A stretch of DNA of 64,000 bases, from positions 1,116,001 through 1,180,000 of the forward strand of contig OY781040.1 of assembly GCA_963676095.1 (NCBI GenBank). Reading direction: 5' to 3'. A program made the position numbers and the translations under genes. Position 1 is the stretch's first letter; every line of letters starts with the position of its first letter. Positions 9,719 to 18,505 of the stretch are shown here, one piece after another. Below the pieces are notes generated by a model, which saw only the letters and a list, made by a program, of their open reading frames with translations, did not search any database and was not told the DNA's origin. This stretch comes from G963676095 sp963676095. GTDB lineage: Bacteria > Bacteroidota > Bacteroidia > Bacteroidales > Prolixibacteraceae.

Positions 9719-9774
9719 TTAATTTGTTATATCAAATTTACTATTTTCTCCACAGTCCCGTTTAATTACAGGTA

Positions 9775-9800
9775 GGATGCAATTTAATAAATTTGGTTGC
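9775..9800 (-). promoter_or_regulatory. Putative ECF-type promoter of the sigma-factor operon
   Basis: On the minus strand GCAACC (9795-9800), 15 bp, CATC (9776-9779) form a -35/-10 pair of the ECF type. The same motif with the same spacing occurs in the opposite direction before the serpin gene at 9825-9849. It lies 57 bp upstream of the TTG start. Confidence 0.5.
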
Positions 9801-9824
9801 GTCACAAAAAAATATTAATCCGGC

Positions 9825-9849
9825 GCAACCCTTTTACCAGATCTTCATC
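9825..9849 (+). promoter_or_regulatory. Putative ECF-type promoter of the serpin gene
   Basis: GCAACC (9825-9830), 15 bp, CATC (9846-9849) repeat exactly the element driving the divergent ECF operon. A start site near 9857 would leave a roughly 145-nt leader before the serpin ATG. Confidence 0.5.
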
Positions 9850-10003
9850 TTTGGACAAACGGGTTGTATAAAAGTCAGCCATGCAGATGAACATAGCGAA
9901 CACAACTAAATACTATATCACAAAATGAAACGGGCCAGGAAAGTCATACCCACAAGGTATGGTTATACTGGCAAGTTTCATATTGTAACTGAAATTTCTA
10001 AAC

Positions 10004-11254
10004 ATGAAAAAGACAAATTTATTAATTATAGCTATTGCCATTCTTCCGGTCTATGTATCCTGCCAGGATGATAATAATGGAAATGAGAATAGAGGGGCAA
10101 CCGACATCACATTAAGTACGAAATCGGCACAGGTTGTTGAAGCAGATAATCAGTTTGGCCTGGAACTTTTCAGGCAACTGGCAGGCAAGCAAAATGCTGA
10201 TTCAAATCTGATGATATCTCCGCTAAGCGTCTCGTTGGCACTGGCAATGACATGGAATGGTTCATCCGGAGAAACAAAAACTCAAATGGAGGAAGTTTTG
10301 CACAAAAGCGGCTTCACGCCCGAAGAAATCAATCAGTCATACCTCACCCTAGTTAGTGCGCTTTACAGTCATGACCCTAAGGTAACTCTTTCAATTGCCA
10401 ATGCCATCTTTTACAGGCAAGATTATCCGGTTAAAGATAATTTTCTTCAGATAAACCGAACTTATTACGATGCTGAAGTAGAAGGTCTTGACTTCTCGAA
10501 GACCTCTTCATCATTAAATACAATAAACGATTGGGTAAAGGAAAAAACAGAAAATAAAATAAAAACAATTATTGATCAGATTTCGTCCGGAGATATTATG
10601 TACCTCATTAATGCCGTTTATTTTAACGGGAAATGGACCTGGCAATTCGAAAAAGACAACACAAAGGACAAAAGCTTTACCCTGTCTGACGGAACTTCCG
10701 TTCAGGTTCCGACCATGACAATTGAAAAAAACTTTTCGTATGCAGAAAAAGAAAAATTAGAAATACTCGAACTGCCTTATGGCTATCAAAAGTATTCAAT
10801 GCTTGTCCTTCTCCCGAAAGAAGGGTATTCGGTAAGCGATATCGTTCCGCTGCTTACCGCAGACAATTTACATTCCTGGGTCAGCGGCATGACCAACAAC
10901 GAAGTAACGGTTTATTTGCCAAAATTTGAATTCTCGTATGGGACAAGCCTGATATCTGCACTCAAGGCTCTGGGCATAAAAGATGCTTTTATCCCGTATG
11001 AAGCAAACTTTAGCGGCATTTCCGACGACACAGGATTATATATTTCGGAAGTAAAGCACAAAGCTTATATTAAAGTTGATGAAAGCGGCACAGAAGCTGC
11101 GGCAGCAACAAGCGTAACTGTTGGGATGACTTCTGCGGGCCCTGGTCCCATTTTCAATGCGGACCATCCCTTTATCTTCTTAATACGGGAAGCGGACACC
11201 GGGGCTGTTTTATTTGTCGGGACAATGGCTAACCCGGCAGAAGAAAATAAATAA
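10004..11254 (+). CDS. Secreted lipoprotein serpin (serine protease inhibitor)
   Basis: The 416-residue product has a lipoprotein signal peptide with lipobox PVYVSC (Cys about 20) and a full serpin fold from about residue 45 to 410. Serpins trap serine or cysteine proteases as covalent complexes. The hinge ESGTEAAAATS is of the inhibitory type (P17 Glu, P15 Gly, P14 Thr, P12-P9 Ala). Counting from it puts the scissile bond near the Met-Thr-Ser of VGMTSAG, which would suit elastase-like or subtilisin-like targets (inference). The conserved serpin C-terminal motifs NADHPFIFLI and VLFVGTMANP are present. It is divergent from the ECF sigma operon and shares its promoter type, so it may belong to that regulon. 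Surface exposure or periplasmic location cannot be told. Confidence 0.95.
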   Translation: MKKTNLLIIAIAILPVYVSCQDDNNGNENRGATDITLSTKSAQVVEADNQFGLELFRQLAGKQNADSNLMISPLSVSLALAMTWNGSSGETKTQMEEVLHKSGFTPEEINQSYLTLVSALYSHDPKVTLSIANAIFYRQDYPVKDNFLQINRTYYDAEVEGLDFSKTSSSLNTINDWVKEKTENKIKTIIDQISSGDIMYLINAVYFNGKWTWQFEKDNTKDKSFTLSDGTSVQVPTMTIEKNFSYAEKEKLEILELPYGYQKYSMLVLLPKEGYSVSDIVPLLTADNLHSWVSGMTNNEVTVYLPKFEFSYGTSLISALKALGIKDAFIPYEANFSGISDDTGLYISEVKHKAYIKVDESGTEAAAATSVTVGMTSAGPGPIFNADHPFIFLIREADTGAVLFVGTMANPAEENK

Positions 11255-11349
11255 CACATAAATGGCCATGATCCTCATATCATATATAGCAGAAAAAGGA
11301 AGGTTGCTTTCAAGAGCATCCCTTCCTTAATCCTTGGATATATCATTTT

Positions 11350-12822
11350 TTAATTAAAAAGGTGCCAGGTCAACCCAATCGAGAATACCAGGGTTGACTT
11401 ATCATAGATTTCCTTATAAGTTCCAATTCCGCTGTAGGTAATTTCCTTATAACCATCCTGGTAAGCCGTATAAAGTCCTCCAAGATCAAGGTCCGTCTGC
11501 TTATTAATAAGAAATTGCATACCAAAACCGACAGTATTCGAACTAAGGCTGTAACTAATATCTGTCTGAAAACCTCGTCCAACTCCTGTTTCGGAGTGCA
11601 TTACCCCAGCACTGATAGTCGTTATATCAGAAAGCTGGTACTCCATTCCAAAGGCCAGTTCATAATAATTCTTATCTACATCATTTTCTTTTCCCGACCA
11701 GTTCGCCCCTTTATCAAAGTAGTTAGTAAAAGAACCGGAAACCTTGAAGTTATTAAGTAGTTTATAATCGATCCCTGTAGTAAAAATAGCAGGGATATCA
11801 TTACGGAATTCTTCGCCGTCAGGATAGATGTCCAGGTCGTCCTTATCAGTATGGTTCGTCATTGTCAGCTTTGTTTTAAACTCATATTTAAAACCAATAT
11901 TTAACCGGTTATTCGGTTTTACATCCAGACCAATAATTGGGGTAATCCCAACCCCTTTTTGTATCAGTTGCTCATATTTATCGCTCATTTCGTCAGCATA
12001 AGCCGCTGCTGTGGCAGACTTAACCGACATGGCAGCAGTAGCAGTGCCATAAGTAGTACCTGAAGGAAACCCGTAGGCAGTTGCTGTCTCGTCAGACATA
12101 ACCTCCTCCTCCGGATACTGGGAAAATGCATCAGCTGCCCCGGAAGCCTGTACTGACAAGTTTTCAAACAAATCTTGGGCAAGGACACTCTGACCGTCGA
12201 CAAGAACGCTAATTCTACGAATATGTCCGTCATACTTATTCCTGGCATAAATAACCCGGAGACCAGCTGCCCCACTAATCATGTCCGTGAATTTCCAGGA
12301 TGCATTCAACTGTCCTCCCCAGTACAGTGAACGGCCTTTAAAATATAAATCGGCTGAATAGGCATCTGTTTCAATACCTAGTTTTGTCAAGGCTGATGGT
12401 AACTGGGAGATCGGAACTTCGAAAGATGGCAACCCTGTTTTATACTCGGCAGAACCACCGCCCGAATTTGGACCTATACCAAAAGACAATGCCAACCGGT
12501 CTTTCTTATAAACAGCAAAAGCTGATGGAAATAAAAGTGCTGTAATATCCCCTTTATAAGTCGATTCATTTAACAAGGGAAACAAATTCTCAACCGTTCT
12601 GGATTGAAAGATACTTTGATTATTTAACGAAAAATGGAACCCATTCCCCAATAGAACTACCCCTGCCGGATTAAAGTAAACCGCATCTATCTGCGAAGAT
12701 GCATTTCGGGATAACATGCGAATATACTGGGCACTCTGGTTCGCATTTGTAAGAATTCCTCCTGCCATGCTCATTTTTAAGGCAATAAAAAAAAGGAAAG
12801 TTGACAAAAAAGTTTTTTTCAT
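11350..12822 (-). CDS. FadL/TodX-family outer-membrane transport protein
   Basis: The 490-residue product begins with a signal peptide (MKKTFLSTFLFFIALKMSMA) followed by a FadL-like N-terminal hatch with DAVYFNPAG, the typical OmpP1/FadL motif (residues about 46-54), and a beta-barrel to the end (LTWHLFN). FadL-type proteins admit hydrophobic compounds such as long-chain fatty acids or aromatics through the outer membrane. Residues about 225-285 form an Ala/Ser/Thr-rich insertion that probably is an extracellular loop. It is a single-gene unit with a good -7 promoter element at 12847-12854; the substrate is unknown. Confidence 0.87.
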   Translation of the reverse strand: MKKTFLSTFLFFIALKMSMAGGILTNANQSAQYIRMLSRNASSQIDAVYFNPAGVVLLGNGFHFSLNNQSIFQSRTVENLFPLLNESTYKGDITALLFPSAFAVYKKDRLALSFGIGPNSGGGSAEYKTGLPSFEVPISQLPSALTKLGIETDAYSADLYFKGRSLYWGGQLNASWKFTDMISGAAGLRVIYARNKYDGHIRRISVLVDGQSVLAQDLFENLSVQASGAADAFSQYPEEEVMSDETATAYGFPSGTTYGTATAAMSVKSATAAAYADEMSDKYEQLIQKGVGITPIIGLDVKPNNRLNIGFKYEFKTKLTMTNHTDKDDLDIYPDGEEFRNDIPAIFTTGIDYKLLNNFKVSGSFTNYFDKGANWSGKENDVDKNYYELAFGMEYQLSDITTISAGVMHSETGVGRGFQTDISYSLSSNTVGFGMQFLINKQTDLDLGGLYTAYQDGYKEITYSGIGTYKEIYDKSTLVFSIGLTWHLFN

Positions 12823-12846
12823 ATATTAAAAATTAGCTGTGGGCGC

Positions 12847-12854
12847 CAAAAGTA
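12847..12854 (-). promoter_or_regulatory. -7 element of the FadL-type gene
   Basis: The minus strand shows TACTTTTG, a full TAnnTTTG match, 24 bp before the ATG at 12822. The -33 region is only T-rich. Confidence 0.5.
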
Positions 12855-12948
12855 AGACTTTTTGTTAACCTAAAAAATTTTCTTACTGAAAATCAATATT
12901 TTAAAAAAAACAAAACAATCAGGTCATTTATTCAAAACCTAAACAATA

Positions 12949-13092
12949 ATGAGTATTGAAAAATTTAGAATACCGGAATATAAAGAATCAAACTGGTCTG
13001 AACATTTGATTCGTGGTGTTTCGCTGTTAGCCCCTGGAGCCAGAGAATTCTTGATTAACGATCAGCGATTATTGATTGCAGATCAACTATGA
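12949..13092 (+). CDS. Possible 47-residue small protein, unknown
   Basis: ATG at 12949 opens a 47-codon frame ending TGA at 13090-13092; it begins MSIEKFRIPEYKESNWSEHL and contains VSLLAPGAREFLINDQRLLI. The composition is protein-like, but I recognise no family, no ribosome-binding site is visible, and it lies alone in a 387-bp gap. It might be a real small gene, a decayed fragment, or chance. Confidence 0.25.
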   Translation: MSIEKFRIPEYKESNWSEHLIRGVSLLAPGAREFLINDQRLLIADQL

Positions 13093-13166
13093 GAACAGAT
13101 TAACCATAAACGACAGAAACTCCGGTACCCTTTTGTTCATGGGTATCTTGAATTTGCAGTAAAACA

Positions 13167-13192
13167 AAAAGCCCGGTGTAATCCGGGCTTTT
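13167..13192 (-). terminator. Rho-independent terminator after lpdA (bidirectional)
   Basis: AAAAGCCCGG, 6-nt loop, CCGGGCTTTT forms a strong stem flanked by A and T runs. It sits 18 bp past the lpdA stop and can also work in the plus direction for the possible small gene. Confidence 0.85.
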
Positions 13193-13209
13193 GCTATTGT
13201 GTTTCAATT

Positions 13210-14604
13210 TTATAAATGTATAACTTCATCATATGCCGCTGCTGCTGCCTCCATAACGGCTTCGCTCATCGTAGGATGCGGATGGATTGATTTGATCAGT
13301 TCATGCCCGGTGATTTCGAGTTTCCGGGCAACAACAAGTTCCGCTATCATTTCAGTCACATTAGCCCCAATCATATGTGCTCCAAGAAGTTCCCCATATT
13401 TTGCATCAAAAATCAATTTCACGAAACCATCCTTCTGTCCGGCAGCGCTTGCCTTCCCACTTACAGAATATGGAAACTTACCTACTTTTATCTCATAGCC
13501 AGCTTCTTTGGCCTTTTTCTCTGTAAAACCTACAGACGAAATTTCCGGGCCGGTATAGGTACATCCCGGGATATTTCCATAATCTACAGGCTGGGGGTTT
13601 AACCCTGCAATTTTTTCAACACAGGCAATGCCTTCGGCTGAGGCCACATGAGCCAGGGCAGGTCCATGCACAATATCTCCAATTGCATAAATCCCGGGAA
13701 CATTCGTCCGGTAATAATCATCAACCTTGATTTTTCCTTTTTCCAGTTCAACATCCAGGGCTTCAAGACCAAGATTCTCCGTATTTGGAGAAATCCCGAC
13801 AGCAGATAACACGATCTCTGCATCTACAATTTTTTCTTCTCCTTTTTTCGTCTTGATGGTCACTTTGCAGAGATCTCCCGATGTATCGACTGATTCGACA
13901 GAAGCATCTGTCAGTACATTCATTTTCATTTTTTTGAAGGCCCGTTCGAGAGTTTTTGCAACTTCTTCGTCTTCGTTCGGAACTAATGTAGGCATGTACT
14001 CAACCAGAGTAACATTCGTACCGATCGATTGATAAAAATAGGCGAACTCGCTACCGATAGCCCCGGAACCAACAACAACCATCGATTTAGGCTGCCGGGG
14101 TAAAGCCAGGGCCTCCCTGTACCCGATAATTTTTTTACCATCCTGTGGTAAGTTGGGTAACTGGCGGGAACGTGCCCCCGTTGCCAAAATAATATGTTTA
14201 GCCGAATAGCTCTTTTTATTCCCTTCTCCGTCTGTAACTTCAACAGTGTCTTTAGCGGCAAGTTTCCCGGTTCCATTGAGCATTTCAATTTTGTTTTTCT
14301 TAAAAAGGAACTGGATCCCCTTGCTCATTCCATCGGCTACACCCCGGCTACGTTTAATCATAGCTTCAAAATCCGGTTTTACTTCCCCGGAAATGGAAAT
14401 CCCGTAATCAGCAGCATGCACGGCATATTCAAACGCCTGTGCGCTCTTTAATAATGATTTCGTAGGAATACATCCCCAGTTACTACAGATTCCACCAAGT
14501 CTTTCCCTCTCGACAACACCTACGTTCATTCCAAGCTGGGCAGCCCTGATGGCAGCCACGTATCCACCGGGACCACTCCCTATGACTATTACATCGTAAC
14601 TCAT
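13210..14604 (-). CDS. lpdA: Dihydrolipoyl dehydrogenase (E3)
   Basis: This FAD-dependent enzyme reoxidises the dihydrolipoyl groups of 2-oxoacid dehydrogenase complexes or the glycine cleavage system, passing electrons to NAD+. The 464-residue product shows the FAD site GSGPGGYVAAIRAAQLG, the redox-active disulfide GGICSNWGCIP (residues about 38-48), the NAD-binding VVGSGAIGSEFAYF, the second FAD motif YAIGD, and the C-terminal active-site HPHPTMSE (about 447-454). In many E3 proteins the disulfide motif reads GGTCLNVGCIP; here Ile and Ser-Asn-Trp replace residues but both cysteines remain. No E1/E2 genes are adjacent. Confidence 0.96.
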   Translation of the reverse strand: MSYDVIVIGSGPGGYVAAIRAAQLGMNVGVVERERLGGICSNWGCIPTKSLLKSAQAFEYAVHAADYGISISGEVKPDFEAMIKRSRGVADGMSKGIQFLFKKNKIEMLNGTGKLAAKDTVEVTDGEGNKKSYSAKHIILATGARSRQLPNLPQDGKKIIGYREALALPRQPKSMVVVGSGAIGSEFAYFYQSIGTNVTLVEYMPTLVPNEDEEVAKTLERAFKKMKMNVLTDASVESVDTSGDLCKVTIKTKKGEEKIVDAEIVLSAVGISPNTENLGLEALDVELEKGKIKVDDYYRTNVPGIYAIGDIVHGPALAHVASAEGIACVEKIAGLNPQPVDYGNIPGCTYTGPEISSVGFTEKKAKEAGYEIKVGKFPYSVSGKASAAGQKDGFVKLIFDAKYGELLGAHMIGANVTEMIAELVVARKLEITGHELIKSIHPHPTMSEAVMEAAAAAYDEVIHL

Positions 14605-14713
14605 AATTTTTAAATCTTTTTTTGTCGTAAAACAAAACAGTTCACTCGCTAAAAAGTTTTATAAAAGAGAAGCTTCTCCCTATTCGCGGAATATTTTTCT
14701 GGTGATCAGAAGA

Positions 14714-14738
14714 TAAAAAAACCGGCACAAGGCCGGTT
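14714..14738 (-). terminator. Terminator after the TlpA-like gene
   Basis: On the minus strand AACCGGC, 5-nt loop, GCCGGTT is followed directly by a T run (14714-14719). It lies 11 bp past the stop codon at 14749. Confidence 0.85.
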
Positions 14739-14748
14739 ACATTATATA

Positions 14749-15849
14749 TCAGGGCATTAGTTCCTTTAATTTATCTGTAAGGTCGCTTCCCCGGAGATCG
14801 GCAGCAATAATTTTACCCTCTTTATCGAGCAATACCGAATGAGGAATCGAATTTACCCCATAAAGCCGGGCGACTTCATTTTGCCAATATTTCAGGTCAG
14901 AAACCTGGTGCCAATCGAGATGATCGTCTGCAATAGCCTTCACCCAGGCATCCTTGTCCCGGTCAAGAGAAACACCGATAATATCAAATCCTTTATCTTT
15001 GAAACCATTATAAGCGGCAACTACATTTGGATTTTCCTGACGGCATGGTCCGCACCATGAAGCCCAAAAATCAATTAAAATATACTTTCCCTTTAAGGAA
15101 GACAAGGTAATCGGATTCCCTTCAGGATCGTTCATTGTAAAATCGGGAGCTTCTGCTCCCACAGCTGTTTTTGCCTTGGTATCAAGGATCTCATGAAGCT
15201 GTTTGGTATATACAGACTCCTTCAGATCAGGAGAAATAGTATCGGCAAGCGCCTTAAGATCTTCATAGCTTAACTGATTGGCTAATTGCGAAAGGGTAAT
15301 AAACGGGGCAACAACAGAATGATTATTTTCACGGACAAAATTCTTTGCATAAACCATCATATTATCTGAAACAGCCTGTATATCAGCCTTAATCCTGTCA
15401 ATTTCCTGTTGATCACCCTTTGCAGATGCTTGCGCATACTCTTGTCTGTACTGGTTCATTTTTTTGCCCATCTTATTTAACTCTTCGACATAATTATTAA
15501 ATATATCAGTCGTAGGAGAGCCGGTAACTTTTGATGCCTGCAAACTATCTTTATAGGCAGCGACATGAATTGCTGCATTTTCCAGGAAAAATTGTGCAAA
15601 ATACTGGTGATCATTTAACCGCAGGTAATGCAATTCGGGCATACCTGCTTCTCCCTCAAATTTGAACTTTCCTTTTTTCAGGTCTGTCGTATCCAGGGTG
15701 ACTACTTTTCCCTCTTCTGCTTTTACAAGGTAAACTTTCCCTGTATCCACCCCGGTTATGTCGCCGGTAATCGTGTATTCAGTGGAATTATTCCGGCAAC
15801 CAACAGCCAGAGTCATAACACAAACAAACAGCAAGACTAAATTTTTCAT
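14749..15849 (-). CDS. TlpA-like thiol-disulfide oxidoreductase lipoprotein with DUF4369 domain
   Basis: The 366-residue product has a lipobox LAVGC (Cys 18), a DUF4369 domain at about 25-120, a helical linker, and a thioredoxin-like AhpC/TSA-type domain from about 230 with the CxxC site WASWCGPCRQ (Cys 266 and 269). Such proteins are periplasm-facing reductases or isomerases of disulfides. It overlaps the stop of meaB by ATGA and is followed by a terminator, so it is the second gene of a meaB-tlpA operon. A functional link to the mutase chaperone is not evident. Confidence 0.9.
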   Translation of the reverse strand: MKNLVLLFVCVMTLAVGCRNNSTEYTITGDITGVDTGKVYLVKAEEGKVVTLDTTDLKKGKFKFEGEAGMPELHYLRLNDHQYFAQFFLENAAIHVAAYKDSLQASKVTGSPTTDIFNNYVEELNKMGKKMNQYRQEYAQASAKGDQQEIDRIKADIQAVSDNMMVYAKNFVRENNHSVVAPFITLSQLANQLSYEDLKALADTISPDLKESVYTKQLHEILDTKAKTAVGAEAPDFTMNDPEGNPITLSSLKGKYILIDFWASWCGPCRQENPNVVAAYNGFKDKGFDIIGVSLDRDKDAWVKAIADDHLDWHQVSDLKYWQNEVARLYGVNSIPHSVLLDKEGKIIAADLRGSDLTDKLKELMP

Positions 15850-16976
15850 TCTTTTTCTTTTTGTGATTGATAATAAATATCCAATAATTGCCTGGCGGCA
15901 ATAAACGAACTCATTTCCTCTTTCAGAACCTGATGTTCAAACGAGGGAATTAATTGTTTTATTTTCTGATTTTGATAAAAATTAGATTTCAGTTGTTCAT
16001 TGATCGTTTCGTACATCCAAAACTTTGATTGTTCATTCCGTTTGTGCTGAAAATAGCCATTCTCATTCACAAGTTTCAGATAGTCATTTATTGTTTCCCA
16101 GATTTGACTGATGCCAATATTTTTGACAGAAGAACAGGTAAGTACCCTGGGTTTCCATCCCGAGTCAGTTGGAGGGAAAAGATGAAGGGCGTTTTTGTAT
16201 TGAACCCTGGCCATCCCGGCACGGTCTACATTATCACCGTCGGCCTTATTAATCGTTATCGCATCAGCCATTTCCATGATTCCCCGTTTTATGCCCTGTA
16301 ACTCATCTCCAGCCCCGGACAACATAAGCAACAAGAAAAAATCGACCATGGAATGTACGACAGTTTCACTTTGCCCGACTCCCACCGTTTCGATAAAAAC
16401 GGTATCGAAGCCTGCGGCCTCACAAAGAATGATCGTTTCCCTTGTTTTACGGGCCACACCACCCAACGATCCTGCGGAAGGAGATGGCCTGATGTAAGCA
16501 TTCGGATCCGAAGAAAGCTCTTCCATCCTGGTTTTATCTCCCAGTATACTTCCTTTAGAACGTTCACTACTGGGGTCAATGGCCAAAACTGCAAGTTTAT
16601 GCCCCGTCGAGGTAATATATTTCCCCATGGCTTCGATAAAAGTACTTTTACCGACACCAGGAACTCCGGTTATCCCGATACGGACCGATTTCCCGCTATA
16701 CGGGAGACATTTCAGTATAATTTCCTGAGCTATTTCCTGATGTTCCTTTTTCGAACTTTCGACTAAGGTGACAGCCTGGCTGAGCAATGTAATATTCCCG
16801 TTTAGTATACCATTGACATATGCATCAGCAGAAAGTATGGCCTTCTTTTTATTTTTTAAAAAACGTTTTACCGAATTCTCGTTGAATGATTCGGGATGAT
16901 CAACGCCTTCATTCACGACCAATCCCTTATAAAGATCCTCGTTCTCAACATGTTTATGCGCTTTGTCTGCAATCAT
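15846..16976 (-). CDS. meaB: Methylmalonyl-CoA mutase-associated G-protein chaperone
   Basis: MeaB (ArgK family) gates loading and protection of adenosylcobalamin in methylmalonyl-CoA mutase. The protein shows Walker A GVPGVGKST, the DPSSERSKGSILGDKTRM switch-like segment, the ETVGVGQSE motif and NKADGDN for guanine specificity. I place the start at ATG 16976, giving 376 residues; a GTG at 17009 would add eleven basic residues unlike the family. The mutase subunits are not in the window. The next gene, tlpA-like, overlaps its stop codon. Confidence 0.92.
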   Translation of the reverse strand: MIADKAHKHVENEDLYKGLVVNEGVDHPESFNENSVKRFLKNKKKAILSADAYVNGILNGNITLLSQAVTLVESSKKEHQEIAQEIILKCLPYSGKSVRIGITGVPGVGKSTFIEAMGKYITSTGHKLAVLAIDPSSERSKGSILGDKTRMEELSSDPNAYIRPSPSAGSLGGVARKTRETIILCEAAGFDTVFIETVGVGQSETVVHSMVDFFLLLMLSGAGDELQGIKRGIMEMADAITINKADGDNVDRAGMARVQYKNALHLFPPTDSGWKPRVLTCSSVKNIGISQIWETINDYLKLVNENGYFQHKRNEQSKFWMYETINEQLKSNFYQNQKIKQLIPSFEHQVLKEEMSSFIAARQLLDIYYQSQKEKE

Positions 16977-17016
16977 TAACCTAAATTTTATACGAAGGAA
17001 AATTTTCACGAAAGAT

Positions 17017-17051
17017 AAAAAAAAATAAGCCGCTCCCCAATTGAAGCGGCT
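17017..17051 (-). terminator. Terminator after the DUF1573 gene
   Basis: On the minus strand AGCCGCT, 10-nt loop, AGCGGCT is followed by a long T run. It separates the DUF1573 gene from meaB, whose promoter must lie within or just after this hairpin. Confidence 0.8.
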
Positions 17052-17080
17052 CTTAACATATCTTAAAAATATTTTATTTA

Positions 17081-18172
17081 TTATTTCGACTCTACATTAG
17101 ACGTTATCCTCAAAATAGAGGTAGGATTATGGGGATCGTTTGAAATAATGGTAATTGCCTTATTTTGTCTTCCCCTCTTACCTCTGGAATTGAATTCAAC
17201 CTTAAGGGGAACACTCTGCCCGGCAGGAATAACTTTTTTTTCAGGAGTTACCACAGTACATCCACAGGAAGTTTTAACATCGCGCAGTACCAAGTCTCGC
17301 TTTCCTCCGTTCTTAATGGAAAACACATAATCAACCTTGTCCCCCTCCTTAATATTTCCAAAATCATGGCTCTCCTCATTAAACGAGATTACCGGAGCAT
17401 TTGCCAGTTCCTCCGGGGTGAGCGAAGAAAAATCTTCTCCAATTGTTGCAGATACTCCGATTGAATTCCGGTAGTCTGACTTTCCATTAACGTCTAAATA
17501 AATCCGGTTCATAACAAAACCGTAAGAATCAATCTTCCCTGCATCGTAAGTAACAATAATATTTCCTTTCTCATTGGGTTTCAGAGTAGCAGGAACTACT
17601 CTTGCCTGTAAATGAGCAGGAGGAGTACGAAAACTTAAAGTCACGGGAGCCCCGGAATCGTTTATAATCTCCAGGCTATCGGTCAATACCTGGTCTTTTT
17701 TGATCTCAGGAAAAACAACATAGTTTGATTTTGCCCTTACCGGGCCGATTTCCCTCGGATAAAGCTCGGCCGTTGTTTTTGGATGTGGAGTAACTATACC
17801 TGAAATACTTAAAACAGACTGAGGACTTTCCCCGTTTGTATAAACAGTTATTGTTTTATGAAAAGGGCCGGGCCTGTTCTGCGGGTTATAGCTTACTTTA
17901 ATAGAACCTTTTTCTCCGGGGGGGACAGGCTTTTGCGTCCATTCAGGAGTAGTACAGCCACATGAGGCCTGTACATTATTTAAAATAAGAGGTGCATCCC
18001 CTTTGTTCGTGAAATAAAAAATGTATGACTTCGGCCCTCCTTCTTCTGCTATCGTTCCAAAATCATGCTCCTGTCCGTCAAAAACAATCTTCGATTTTGC
18101 GGACTGGGCCATCACATTTTCTGCCTTCCAAAAGAAGACAGCGAAAAAAATCAACATCAAACTCAACTTCAT
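17081..18172 (-). CDS. Secreted protein with two DUF1573 domains
   Basis: The 363-residue product has a signal peptide ending near NVMAQ and two DUF1573 repeats, residues about 28-120 and 255-360. Each carries the hallmark HDFGTI / HDFGNI start and an SCGCTTPEW / SCGCTVVTPEKKVI core with a CxC pair. DUF1573 domains are Ig-like (ASPM/SPD-2/Hydin-like) folds common in Bacteroidota, of unknown function and probably periplasmic. The middle region is a further beta-rich segment. It is monocistronic, with promoter element TATCTTTG upstream. Confidence 0.87.
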   Translation of the reverse strand: MKLSLMLIFFAVFFWKAENVMAQSAKSKIVFDGQEHDFGTIAEEGGPKSYIFYFTNKGDAPLILNNVQASCGCTTPEWTQKPVPPGEKGSIKVSYNPQNRPGPFHKTITVYTNGESPQSVLSISGIVTPHPKTTAELYPREIGPVRAKSNYVVFPEIKKDQVLTDSLEIINDSGAPVTLSFRTPPAHLQARVVPATLKPNEKGNIIVTYDAGKIDSYGFVMNRIYLDVNGKSDYRNSIGVSATIGEDFSSLTPEELANAPVISFNEESHDFGNIKEGDKVDYVFSIKNGGKRDLVLRDVKTSCGCTVVTPEKKVIPAGQSVPLKVEFNSRGKRGRQNKAITIISNDPHNPTSILRITSNVESK

Positions 18173-18505
18173 CTGTTCTATTTTTTAATTTTCTATTGTT
18201 TCCTGTAATTTATAGTAAAACGTACTCCGTCGTTATTTGCTCAGTAATATAGCGTCAAAGATAGCAACTAAAAAAAGACACACACCAAAGGACAGACACT
18301 ATGCTTTTTTATTCAAAAACTTATTTCTTAATTAATAAAGCATAAGTTAAAAATCCTATTTATGAACTTGTTATTATACAAATCTACAAAAGCTCCCTTT
18401 CCGGCACTGTTAATTCCCATAAACGTTTGTTAATAATTTGTTAACGACTGTTTTTAACTAAAAAAATAACTAGTTTCGTGCCGTTTAGAACGATCATTAA
18501 GGAAC
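18173..18505. other. Divergent promoter region, DUF1573 gene / sensor kinase
   Basis: This 333-bp region holds the minus-strand -7 element at 18256-18263 and, near the plus-strand gene, TAGTTTCG at 18471-18478, a variant -7 hexamer 28 bp before the kinase ATG. No ORF or repeat is evident. Confidence 0.5.
18256..18263 (-). promoter_or_regulatory. -7 element of the DUF1573 gene
   Basis: The minus strand carries TATCTTTG, a full consensus match, about 84 bp before the ATG; the -33 element is weak. Confidence 0.45.

Noticed and set aside
9925..10074. 48-codon frame starting ATGAAACGGGCC in the serpin leader
   Set aside because: It runs out of frame into the serpin signal-peptide region and shows no family resemblance; more likely chance in the untranslated leader.
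14667..14678. 12-bp perfect palindrome GAGAAGCTTCTC upstream of lpdA
   Set aside because: It is short, has no loop and no conserved context; it could be an operator but occurs by chance often enough.
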